A DNA stretch of 64,000 nucleotides from Anaerococcus vaginalis (lineage in GTDB: Bacteria > Bacillota > Clostridia > Tissierellales > Peptoniphilaceae). Position 1 is the first letter of the stretch. Every line of letters begins with the position of its first letter. The notes beneath the pieces are model-generated. The model did not search any database. It worked only from the letters and a program-made list of their open reading frames with translations, and was not told the DNA's origin. Positions 54,859-64,000 of this stretch are shown piece after piece. Where the stretch lies: the NCBI RefSeq assembly GCF_000307225.1, contig NZ_HE978616.1:29863-93862 (forward strand). Direction: 5' to 3'. A program made the position numbers and the translations under genes.

Positions 54859-56331
54859 ATGAATAAATTTAAAAAAATAAGCTTATTAATATTTCTTCTT
54901 ATACTAACTTCTTGTAGTTTTGGAAGACCAGAGGATGTTACTGAATTAATTGATCCACCAAAAGTTGAAGATCCAGTATTAAAAGGAACCTGGGAAGTAA
55001 GTGAAATAAAAAAAGGATCGGATGAAAGTAATTTAACAAATGTAAAAATTAAGGATAAATTATACATTGATAAAAATTTGGTTGCCTTGAATAATGATTA
55101 TGCCTATCCACCAAAATTTTCATCTAAATATGTAAATTTAAAATCTTATTTAGAAAGTAGAGCCTTAGATCTGGATTTATCTTCAAATTCCTATGTAAAA
55201 ATTTTGTCTGCTAATCAGGGGCAATTATTTTCTAAAGATTTTGTAATTTTGAATAAGAATAAAATTTTTTATATTCAAGATGAATCGGCTATAATCTTAA
55301 AAAAAATAGAGAAGTCAGTTAAGAGAAATATTATCAAAAAATATGCCAAAAAAGCATCAAAAGAAAGAACCACAACAAAAACTGGAGAAAAAGTTGAAGA
55401 AGATACCTGCGTATTAATGGGAGTTAGAGAAAGAATTGATAATAAATCATTAAGCCCAAATTATTATTACTACACTTATTGTATAAGGCTTGAACCAAAT
55501 AAAATGGCAAGGATCGAAAAAGCTGAACATATATTTTTCCCTTTAAAAGATGATTTTTGGAGAATTAAATGTGAAATAAATTCAAATAGTAAAAAATATG
55601 ATACCATTAAAGCATATCCAGTAAAATTGGAAAATGAATTAAAAAATAGCAATAAGAGTAAGTATATTTTTGAAGATGATGATATAGATTTAAAAATTAA
55701 TTATGTAGATGAGGATTTTGTTTCTTTTGATTATAACTTAACTTCAGATAAATTTCCTATAAATAAATATGCTATGTTAAAGACTGATAAGATTGGAAAT
55801 AATGATTTTCTAACTATTAATGAGTTTACTGGCGATAATAAAAGCAAAGAAATTTTTAAAAGTATTGTGTATGATAAAATAAGTAAAAATATAAATACAC
55901 CAGATGAAAATAAAATATCTTATGATTTTACTAATTTTGGTTTTGTTAGAAATTTTGGCTTATGGCAACTTCAATCATCTTATCAAATTGAAAAAAATCA
56001 AAGTTTAGAACAAAAATCATTTCCTATAGACATTGCTATAAAGGGAGATTTTATAGATGAAGAAAAAAGGGATATTGCAATAGATAAAATAAAAAATATA
56101 AATGGTCAGGCTAAAGATTATTTTCAACTTGCAAATGGTCAATATGTTGCCATTCAAAGTCCAGATGAGATTTTATTTTATAGTGTAAAAAATGGTTTAA
56201 TTGATCCTAATCCAAAATTTTCTATACAATTGTCAAATTCAACAGATATAATTATGTTTGAACAAGGCTTGGGTTCATACGCTGAAAAATGGGAAAAATC
56301 CTTTAATGAAAATAATATAATAATTCATTAA
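54859..56331 (+). CDS. Lipoprotein of unknown function after the two-component system
   Basis: A 490-residue protein with a lipoprotein signal peptide: basic start MNKFKKIS, hydrophobic core and lipobox LTSC with Cys about residue 20. The rest is a mature exported part without recognised domains, rich in Tyr and Lys, including TWEVSEIKKG near the N-terminus. It begins 4 bp after the sensor kinase and probably belongs to its operon, so it may help sensing or be its output. I recognise no family. Confidence 0.75.
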   Translation: MNKFKKISLLIFLLILTSCSFGRPEDVTELIDPPKVEDPVLKGTWEVSEIKKGSDESNLTNVKIKDKLYIDKNLVALNNDYAYPPKFSSKYVNLKSYLESRALDLDLSSNSYVKILSANQGQLFSKDFVILNKNKIFYIQDESAIILKKIEKSVKRNIIKKYAKKASKERTTTKTGEKVEEDTCVLMGVRERIDNKSLSPNYYYYTYCIRLEPNKMARIEKAEHIFFPLKDDFWRIKCEINSNSKKYDTIKAYPVKLENELKNSNKSKYIFEDDDIDLKINYVDEDFVSFDYNLTSDKFPINKYAMLKTDKIGNNDFLTINEFTGDNKSKEIFKSIVYDKISKNINTPDENKISYDFTNFGFVRNFGLWQLQSSYQIEKNQSLEQKSFPIDIAIKGDFIDEEKRDIAIDKIKNINGQAKDYFQLANGQYVAIQSPDEILFYSVKNGLIDPNPKFSIQLSNSTDIIMFEQGLGSYAEKWEKSFNENNIIIH

Positions 56332-56389
56332 ATAAGGAAAAATTGACTAAACTTTAAAATATTTGATAATATTTATTAAAGAGGTAAAT

Positions 56390-56998
56390 ATGAAATTAGT
56401 ACTTGCAACATCTAACAAAGATAAGGTTAGAGAAATAAAAGAAATTTTAGATAAAAATATAGAAATCTATACCATAGAAGATTTTGATTTGAAAAATTTT
56501 GAAGTGGAAGAAGATGGAAAAACTTTAAAGGAAAATGCCTATAAAAAAGCAAAATCCTTGTATGATATTTTAAAAATTCCAACACTCGCTGATGATACTG
56601 GCTTATTTGTAGAGGATTTAGATTTAAAACCAGGAGTATATTCTCACAGATATGCTGGAGATAACCCTACTTATAAAGATAATAGGGATAAATTATTGTA
56701 TGAATTGAAAAATTCTAAAAATAGGAAGGCTTATTTTAAAACAAGTGTTTGTTTTATAGATGAAAAAGGAAAAGATTACTATTTTGATGGTAAAATTGAT
56801 GGAGAAATAAGCGAAAAAGAGTACGGCAATAAGGATTTTGGCTATGATCAAATTTTTAAAATTGTGGAATTAAATAAAACTTTTGGTCAAATGAGCGATG
56901 AAGAAAAAAATTTATACAGTCATAGGTCTTTAGCTTTAGAAAAGTTTAAAAAATTTATATTGAAAGAAGATTTTAATGAGGATATTAGTAACAAGTGA
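56390..56998 (+). CDS. rdgB: XTP/dITP diphosphatase
   Basis: This house-cleaning enzyme hydrolyses non-canonical purine triphosphates such as dITP and XTP. Motifs: LVLATSNKDKVREIKEIL with the base-binding TxNxxK, TLADDTGLFVEDLDLKPGVYSHRYAG, DFGYDQIFKI and the end MSDEEKNLYSHRSLAL. I start at ATG 56390 behind AAAGAGG; an ATT/ATG upstream at 56363 lies before the ribosome site. Length 202. It overlaps the phosphodiesterase gene by 23 bp. Confidence 0.95.
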   Translation: MKLVLATSNKDKVREIKEILDKNIEIYTIEDFDLKNFEVEEDGKTLKENAYKKAKSLYDILKIPTLADDTGLFVEDLDLKPGVYSHRYAGDNPTYKDNRDKLLYELKNSKNRKAYFKTSVCFIDEKGKDYYFDGKIDGEISEKEYGNKDFGYDQIFKIVELNKTFGQMSDEEKNLYSHRSLALEKFKKFILKEDFNEDISNK

Positions 56999-57458
56999 TA
57001 CCCACGGAGAAATTGATTCGATTGTAGATTATATTAAAAAAAATAATGTAGATTTTATGATTCATGCAGGAGATTATACGAGTGATGCTTATAATATTTC
57101 AAAATTAACTGGCATAAATTATACGACAGTCAAGGGGAATAACGACTATGGAGACTATAAAAATTCTTTTGAACAAATAATTCCTATAGGGAAAATAAAT
57201 ATATTATTGGTTCATGGACATAAAGAAGGAGTATATTTTTCAAAAAATCAACTTATTCAAAAAGCAATTGATTATGATTGTAATTTTGTAATATTTGGAC
57301 ATACCCATATATATTATTTTGAATATATTGAAGAATTTAATTTATATTTGCTAAATCCTGGTTCTCCAAGTCTTCCTAGAGATAAAAAGGCTGGATTTGT
57401 AATTTTAGAAATAAATGGAAAAATAAAAATAAATAGAATTGATTTAATGAAGGAATAA
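56976..57458 (+). CDS. YfcE/MJ0936-type metallophosphoesterase
   Basis: A 160-residue calcineurin-like phosphoesterase with all metal motifs: TSDTHGE, IHAGDYTS, VKGNNDYGD, LVHGHKEG and GHTH, then NPGSPSLPR. Members hydrolyse phosphodiesters in vitro; the biological substrate is usually unknown. ATG 56976 lies inside the end of rdgB, a common pairing in Firmicutes. Confidence 0.92.
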   Translation: MRILVTSDTHGEIDSIVDYIKKNNVDFMIHAGDYTSDAYNISKLTGINYTTVKGNNDYGDYKNSFEQIIPIGKINILLVHGHKEGVYFSKNQLIQKAIDYDCNFVIFGHTHIYYFEYIEEFNLYLLNPGSPSLPRDKKAGFVILEINGKIKINRIDLMKE

Positions 57459-57460
57459 AT

Positions 57461-57808
57461 ATGGCAGGTTTAATAAATTTAATAGTAAATAATATAGGAA
57501 AGCTTATAGTCTTACCAATCCTATCTTTAGTGATAATAGGTTTGACATATTTTATGAGTAAAAATAGCGATGAAAGAATTATAAAATTTTACCCATCTTT
57601 TATAATGGGGATAGTAGGTTTAGCAATAAGCATAATAGCTATTTTCAGTTTAACTTCAGCGATAGGTTTAAATTTAGTTTGGATTGGAATTATTCTGCTT
57701 TCAAATTCCTTGATAGGTATTCTTTTTGCAGGAATAATAGATTTATCTAATGGAGTAAAAGATTATTATAATCAAGATAAAAAGGTGAAAAAAAATGGAA
57801 AAAAATAA
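57461..57808 (+). CDS. Small membrane protein, 115 residues
   Basis: No family recognised. Three hydrophobic helices are visible: residues about 12-32, 45-66 and 70-95, with a lysine-rich C-terminal tail KDKKVKKNGKK that suggests a cytosolic C-terminus. It sits 2 bp after the phosphoesterase gene and overlaps the following HAD gene by 14 bp, so it belongs to the same operon. Confidence 0.65.
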   Translation: MAGLINLIVNNIGKLIVLPILSLVIIGLTYFMSKNSDERIIKFYPSFIMGIVGLAISIIAIFSLTSAIGLNLVWIGIILLSNSLIGILFAGIIDLSNGVKDYYNQDKKVKKNGKK

Positions 57809-58538
57809 GGCGGCTTTTTTTGATATTGATGGAACCTTATTTAGAAATTCTTTATTAATTGAACATTATTTTTTGATGACAGAAGACGATATACTTGATA
57901 AAAAAAATTGGCTTAAAAATGTAAAACCCTTATACCAAAAGTACCAAGACAGAAAAGGCTCTTATGAAGACTACTTAGATAAGGCGTCATTATTTTATCA
58001 AAAAAATTTAATAGGAATAGACAAGGATATTATTAACTTATATTCTAAAAAAGTGATTGAAAATAATAAAAGCAAAATTTATAGAATTACAAAAAAAGCC
58101 TTAGAATATCACAAAAAAGAAGGATATAAAATATTTGTAATATCAGGATCACCAGATTTTTTAGTAAAAGAATTTGCTAATATTTATGGAGCAGATGATA
58201 CAATTGCTACAAAATATATTTTTGATAAAAATAATAAATTTACAGGTGAAATTTTGCCAATGTGGGATAGTAAAAATAAGAAAAAATCAATAGATTTTTT
58301 AGCCGAAAAATATAATATTGATTTAGAAAAATCCCATGCTTATGGAGATACAAATGGAGATTTTTCTATGTTCGAAAAAGTTGGTAATGCGCATGCAATA
58401 AATCCAAGTTTCGAACTTATAGATAGACTTTATAACGATAAAAATTTAAAAGATAAAACTAAGATTCATGTTGAAAGAAAAGACGTAAATTATACTTTTC
58501 TATTAAAAGATTTGTTGGTTAATTTCCATCAATTTTAA
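57795..58538 (+). CDS. HAD-IB family hydrolase (SerB-like)
   Basis: A HAD phosphatase of the IB subclass with motif I FFDIDGTLFRNS, a helical cap, motif II ISGSPDFLVKEFA, and motif III/IV SHAYGDTNGDFSMFEKVG. Related proteins dephosphorylate phosphoserine or lipid-linked headgroups; the exact substrate is not clear. Length 247. It starts inside the small membrane protein gene. Confidence 0.88.
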   Translation: MEKNKAAFFDIDGTLFRNSLLIEHYFLMTEDDILDKKNWLKNVKPLYQKYQDRKGSYEDYLDKASLFYQKNLIGIDKDIINLYSKKVIENNKSKIYRITKKALEYHKKEGYKIFVISGSPDFLVKEFANIYGADDTIATKYIFDKNNKFTGEILPMWDSKNKKKSIDFLAEKYNIDLEKSHAYGDTNGDFSMFEKVGNAHAINPSFELIDRLYNDKNLKDKTKIHVERKDVNYTFLLKDLLVNFHQF

Positions 58539-58661
58539 AAATTTTTTTAATGAATAAAATTAAATATGATTTTTTCAAATAGCTAATTTATAAATAATTT
58601 ATACAAAATTAAGAAAATTGTACATAAATTATACATTTATTTTAGCTATTTTTATTTTTTC

Positions 58662-58713
58662 TGTAAATAAATATAAATAAATTTATTTTATTTTATGTTA
58701 CAATTTATTTACA
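58662..58713. repeat. 11-bp inverted repeat upstream of the unknown gene
   Basis: TGTAAATAAAT (58662-58672) and ATTTATTTACA (58703-58713) are perfect inverted copies separated by 30 bp of AT-rich sequence and end 22 bp before the start codon at 58736. They may mark an operator pair or a weak stem in the leader. The surrounding gap 58539-58735 holds no gene. Confidence 0.55.
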
Positions 58714-58735
58714 GAACAAAAAGAGGGACAAGAAT

Positions 58736-59443
58736 ATGACATCAAGTGCGCAAAAAAAACCAATAATTGAAAAACTTGAATATGATTATTTAATTAATGA
58801 AGATATCTCTTCACTTAATACTTTGATGTCATTGTATGATAATAAAAATTTTAGAAATTATAAGAAAAATAAATTTTTTATAAAATCCTATATACTTAAA
58901 AATTTAAAAAAGAATTTTTGGTATTTATCAGATATAGATCAAATCATAAGAAGTTTGGAAAAGACAATTGGCAAAGATTTGGATAGATTTGAATTTCTAT
59001 TAACTTTAAAAAGCGAATATAGGGCATTTAAGGATAAGGAATTAATAGATGAGCTAGAGTATCTCGCCATTAATCATTATGGTGATTCTTTTTTATTTGA
59101 AGAAAATGAAATCTTTACAGAAGATAATTCTTATGTGAATCAAGAAAAAGATAATTATTTAAAAAAAATTTATGACAATAAAGAATTGGTTTCTGATATA
59201 AGAAAAAGTGTAAAAAATTATTCTGATACCTACTTAAAGTTAAAAGTTTTAAATCTGGATGTTAATACTAATAAGCAGTTGGCTTTTGATATTGATATGA
59301 TTTATACAGAAGATATTACATTAAAGCAGGCTCAAGAAATTAACGATAAGTTAGTAAGTTTACTTTATAAAATAGCAATTGATGTTTATGCTAATTATTA
59401 TTGGAAGGGACTTTGTATAGAAGTTGTAAATAGGTATCATTAA
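58736..59443 (+). CDS. Uncharacterised protein, 235 residues
   Basis: I do not recognise this gene. It has an ACAAAAAGAGGGAC site upstream and an AT-rich leader with an inverted repeat. The protein is helical and charged (KKNFWYLSDIDQIIRSLEK, IYTEDITLKQAQEIND), with no signal peptide or cysteine motif. A TRAP-like or degenerate HTH role cannot be shown. It ends at a good terminator, so it is monocistronic and separate from ruvC. Confidence 0.65.
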   Translation: MTSSAQKKPIIEKLEYDYLINEDISSLNTLMSLYDNKNFRNYKKNKFFIKSYILKNLKKNFWYLSDIDQIIRSLEKTIGKDLDRFEFLLTLKSEYRAFKDKELIDELEYLAINHYGDSFLFEENEIFTEDNSYVNQEKDNYLKKIYDNKELVSDIRKSVKNYSDTYLKLKVLNLDVNTNKQLAFDIDMIYTEDITLKQAQEINDKLVSLLYKIAIDVYANYYWKGLCIEVVNRYH

Positions 59444-59446
59444 AAC

Positions 59447-59471
59447 AAAAGGGCAATTAGCCCTTTTTTAA
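59447..59471 (+). terminator. Terminator before ruvC
   Basis: AAAGGGC and GCCCTTT form a hairpin with a five-base loop, followed by TTTT; it lies just after the unknown gene's stop. Confidence 0.88.
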
Positions 59472-59494
59472 TTGTAAGTTTAGGAAAGGTTAGT

Positions 59495-59989
59495 ATGGTT
59501 ATTTTAGGAATTGATCCAGGAATTGCGATAATGGGTTATGGAGTTTTGGAAGTTAAGGGAAATATTTATAAAGTTTTAGAAAATGGAGTAATTACAACTT
59601 CAGCAAAAACAAAAACTCCAGAAAGACTAAAAATTTTATATAATAATTTGGATGATATTATAAAAGAATTTAAACCAGATGAGTTTGCTATTGAGGAATT
59701 ATTTTTTAATCAAAATGTAAAAACCGCAATAACTGTAGGTCATGCTAGAGGTGTTCAAGTTTTATGTGCTCAAATAAATAATCTACCAATTTATGAATAT
59801 ACGCCTCTTCAAATAAAACAAGCTATAACAGGATTTGGTAGGGCGAATAAAAAACAAATGCAAGAAACAGTTACAACTTTACTAAATTTAAGCGAGATTC
59901 CAAAACCTGATGATGCTGCTGATGCTTTGGCAGTTTCTCTAACTCACGCATTTAGTCAAAGATTTAAAGAACAATTTAGGATGAATTAA
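59495..59989 (+). CDS. ruvC: Holliday junction resolvase RuvC
   Basis: RuvC cuts Holliday junctions in complex with RuvAB. Catalytic acidic residues are evident: Asp7 in GIDPGIAIMGYG, Glu in AIEELFF, and two Asp near the C-terminus in PDDAADALAVSL. The DNA-contact segment FNQNVKTAITVGHARGV is conserved. Length 164. A TTAGGAAAGG site lies upstream. It overlaps ruvA by one base and forms the operon ruvC-ruvA-ruvB-queA-tgt-yajC. Confidence 0.96.
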   Translation: MVILGIDPGIAIMGYGVLEVKGNIYKVLENGVITTSAKTKTPERLKILYNNLDDIIKEFKPDEFAIEELFFNQNVKTAITVGHARGVQVLCAQINNLPIYEYTPLQIKQAITGFGRANKKQMQETVTTLLNLSEIPKPDDAADALAVSLTHAFSQRFKEQFRMN

Positions 59990-60582
59990 TGATTAGTTAT
60001 ATAATAGGTGAAATTAAATATATTGGTGAAGATATTTTTGTTATTGAAAATAATAATATAGGTTATTTGATTAATTCTTCATTTAATACAATAAAAACTT
60101 TGGAAATAAATAATGAATTTAAAATTTTTACAAAGATGAATGTAAGAGAAGATGATATTTCTTTGTTTGGGTTTTCATCAAAAGATGAATTAGAAGTTTT
60201 TGAACTTTTGACAAGTGTTTCAACTATAGGTCCAAAAAATGCCATAGCAGTTTTATCAACTTTAAATGTAGATAAGATTAAACTTGCCATAGTAAATAAT
60301 GATATTGATACTTTGACAAAGGCTAAGGGAATTGGAAAGAAAACTGCATCAAGAATTATCCTTGAACTTGTCGATAAAGTTAAGAAAATGGCAATCAATG
60401 AAGATTTAACAATTTCAGATACAAAAATTGTTGGATCAAATAATGAAATTGATGTTGCAAGGGAAGCTTTAATAAATCTTGGCTATCAAAGAAATAGTAT
60501 AGACAAAGTTTTAACTACATTAAAAGATACGGACCTAAGCCTTGAACAAATAATAAAAGAGGCTTTAAAGCGAATGATTTAG
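59989..60582 (+). CDS. ruvA: Holliday junction DNA helicase subunit RuvA
   Basis: RuvA holds the junction and recruits RuvB. The 197-residue protein has the N-terminal OB fold (start MISYIIGEIKYIGEDIF, REDDISLFGF), two helix-hairpin-helix motifs (VSTIGPKNAIAVL, AKGIGKKTASRIILEL) and the C-terminal RuvB-binding helical domain. It starts on the last base of ruvC and ends 9 bp before ruvB. Confidence 0.96.
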   Translation: MISYIIGEIKYIGEDIFVIENNNIGYLINSSFNTIKTLEINNEFKIFTKMNVREDDISLFGFSSKDELEVFELLTSVSTIGPKNAIAVLSTLNVDKIKLAIVNNDIDTLTKAKGIGKKTASRIILELVDKVKKMAINEDLTISDTKIVGSNNEIDVAREALINLGYQRNSIDKVLTTLKDTDLSLEQIIKEALKRMI

Positions 60583-60591
60583 GGTGCTTAT

Positions 60592-61599
60592 ATGTATGAT
60601 CAAAATGAAAGAATAGTTGGCTCAAATGAGCAAATAAGTGATAAATATAAGGAAATTACCATAAGACCTAAGTGGCTTAAAGATTATATAGGTCAAGAAA
60701 AGGCAAAAGAAAAATTGAAAATTTTTATAGAATCTTCATTAAAAAGACAAGAACCCCTTGACCATGTTTTATTACAAGGTCCTCCAGGACTTGGTAAAAC
60801 GACTCTTTCAAATATTATTGCCAATGAATTAGGAGTAAATATAAGAATTACAAGTGGGCCTGCCATAGAAAGACCATCTGATCTTGCAAGTATTCTTACA
60901 AATCTTGACAAGGGAGATGTTTTATTTATAGATGAAATTCACAGGATAAATAGGTCTGTTGAAGAAATCTTATATCCAGCAATGGAAGATTTCGCCCTTG
61001 ATATTATTGTAGGAAAAGGACCAAATGCTCAATCGATTAGAATTGATTTGGAAAAATTCACCCTAGTAGGAGCTACGACAAGAGCAGGAATGCTTTCTGC
61101 ACCTTTAAGGGATAGGTTTGGAGTTTTGTTATCCTTAAATTTATACGATACAAAAGATCTTACAAAAATTGTAAAAAGATCAGCAGATATTTTAAATATT
61201 CCAATAGAAGAAAATGGTGCTTTTGAGATTGCAAGAAGAAGTAGGGGAACTCCAAGAATTGCAAATAGATTATTAAAAAGAGTAAGAGATTTTGCTATTG
61301 TAAAAAAAGATGAAGTTATAGATTATGAAACCTCATGCGAAGGACTTGAGCTTCTTGAAGTTGACCACATGGGGCTTGATAATATGGATAAAAAAATTAT
61401 TTTAACTATGTTTGAAAATTTTGATGGAGGTCCAGTTGGTATAGACACAATTGCAGCATCAACTGGAATAGAAAATGTTACTATAGAAGATGTTTATGAG
61501 CCATATTTATTGCAAATTGGTTTTTTGACAAGAACACCAAGGGGAAGAATACTTACAAAAAAAGCTTATGAACATTATGGATTAAAATTTGAGGATTAA
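60592..61599 (+). CDS. ruvB: Holliday junction branch migration ATPase RuvB
   Basis: RuvB is the AAA+ motor of branch migration. It shows Walker [13 protein letters not shown], Walker [10 protein letters not shown], sensor 1 [11 protein letters not shown] and arginine finger region APLRDRFG, and a C-terminal winged helix ([15 protein letters not shown]). Length 335 is typical. ATG 60592 follows AGGGTGC after ruvA. Confidence 0.97.
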   Translation: MYDQNERIVGSNEQISDKYKEITIRPKWLKDYIGQEKAKEKLKIFIESSLKRQEPLDHVLLQGPPGLGKTTLSNIIANELGVNIRITSGPAIERPSDLASILTNLDKGDVLFIDEIHRINRSVEEILYPAMEDFALDIIVGKGPNAQSIRIDLEKFTLVGATTRAGMLSAPLRDRFGVLLSLNLYDTKDLTKIVKRSADILNIPIEENGAFEIARRSRGTPRIANRLLKRVRDFAIVKKDEVIDYETSCEGLELLEVDHMGLDNMDKKIILTMFENFDGGPVGIDTIAASTGIENVTIEDVYEPYLLQIGFLTRTPRGRILTKKAYEHYGLKFED

Positions 61600-61600
61600 G

Positions 61601-64000
<2,400 letters not shown>

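Noticed and set aside
57461..57808. Small membrane protein as a holin or toxin
   Set aside because: It has three ordinary helices and lies in a housekeeping operon, with no phage or toxin-antitoxin context.

Overview
This 64 kb window is a very A+T-rich, chromosomal stretch of a low-GC Gram-positive anaerobe. Gene content (FMN-riboswitch rib operon, glgC-glgD-glgA, dihydroxyacetone kinase fed by HPr/EI, CcpA, YtxH, PerR-type regulator, DUF3793 plus flavodoxin, CvfB, TIGR01212 radical SAM, no outer-membrane genes) points to Firmicutes; I infer a Tissierellia/Peptoniphilaceae member such as Anaerococcus or Peptoniphilus, but no rRNA is present to prove it. I see no insertion sequence, prophage or CRISPR array.

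Layout. 1-4.2 kb: riboflavin operon ribD-ribE-ribBA-ribH under an FMN riboswitch, ending in a coupled HAD phosphatase. 4.2-5.3 kb (minus): DUF3793 and flavodoxin. 5.7-7.7 kb: dhaK-dhaL-dhaM. 7.6-9.2 kb (minus): rsmI and a TrmN6-type methyltransferase. 9.3-14.4 kb: glmM, a small unknown gene, rpmG-secE-nusG-rplK-rplA, then rplJ-rplL with an L10 leader and attenuator. 14.5-21.5 kb: perR-like, a DUF1624 membrane protein (minus), folC, and a YfcC transporter with peptidases pepT and pepD. 21.6-22.9 kb: a broken orphan RelB/DinJ antitoxin, three tandem long-stem RNA-like units, and tmRNA (minus). 23-32.5 kb: glycogen operon glgC-glgD-glgA, a phosphorylase homologue, type I pullulanase and phosphoglucomutase. 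32.6-37.9 kb: FHA protein, FtsW/RodA and a penicillin-binding protein; nadK (minus); a pseudouridine synthase; a probable 6S RNA. 37.9-43 kb: ytxH, ytxG-like, ccpA, ptsH, ptsI and an APH-fold gene. 43-58.5 kb: YitT, CvfB, a parvulin, an M20C-like protein, DUF1292, radical SAM, P-loop protein, RluA-type synthase, nucleoside kinase, glucokinase, a two-component system with a lipoprotein, rdgB, a phosphodiesterase and a HAD phosphatase. 58.7-64 kb: an unknown gene, ruvC-ruvA-ruvB-queA-tgt-yajC (yajC cut by the window end).

How the genes fit together. HPr and enzyme I supply phosphate to DhaM and hence DhaKL; HPr keeps both His15 and Ser46, so it can also serve CcpA. The glg genes store and mobilise glucose polymers, with phosphoglucomutase and glucokinase connecting to glycolysis. 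The YfcC carrier and two M20 peptidases form a peptide or amino-acid use unit. The FHA-FtsW-PBP group is a cell-wall module.

Two cautions and several leads. About 19 genes, including some that should be essential (rplA, ptsI, the sensor kinase), are interrupted by one-base indels, nearly all in A or T runs and mostly deletions. I read these as likely sequence errors and give the full restored extents. The most unusual biology is the three-unit RNA array beside tmRNA, a glycogen phosphorylase homologue that seems to lack the PLP lysine, an M20C peptidase homologue with no metal ligands, and an APH-fold protein without its catalytic loop.
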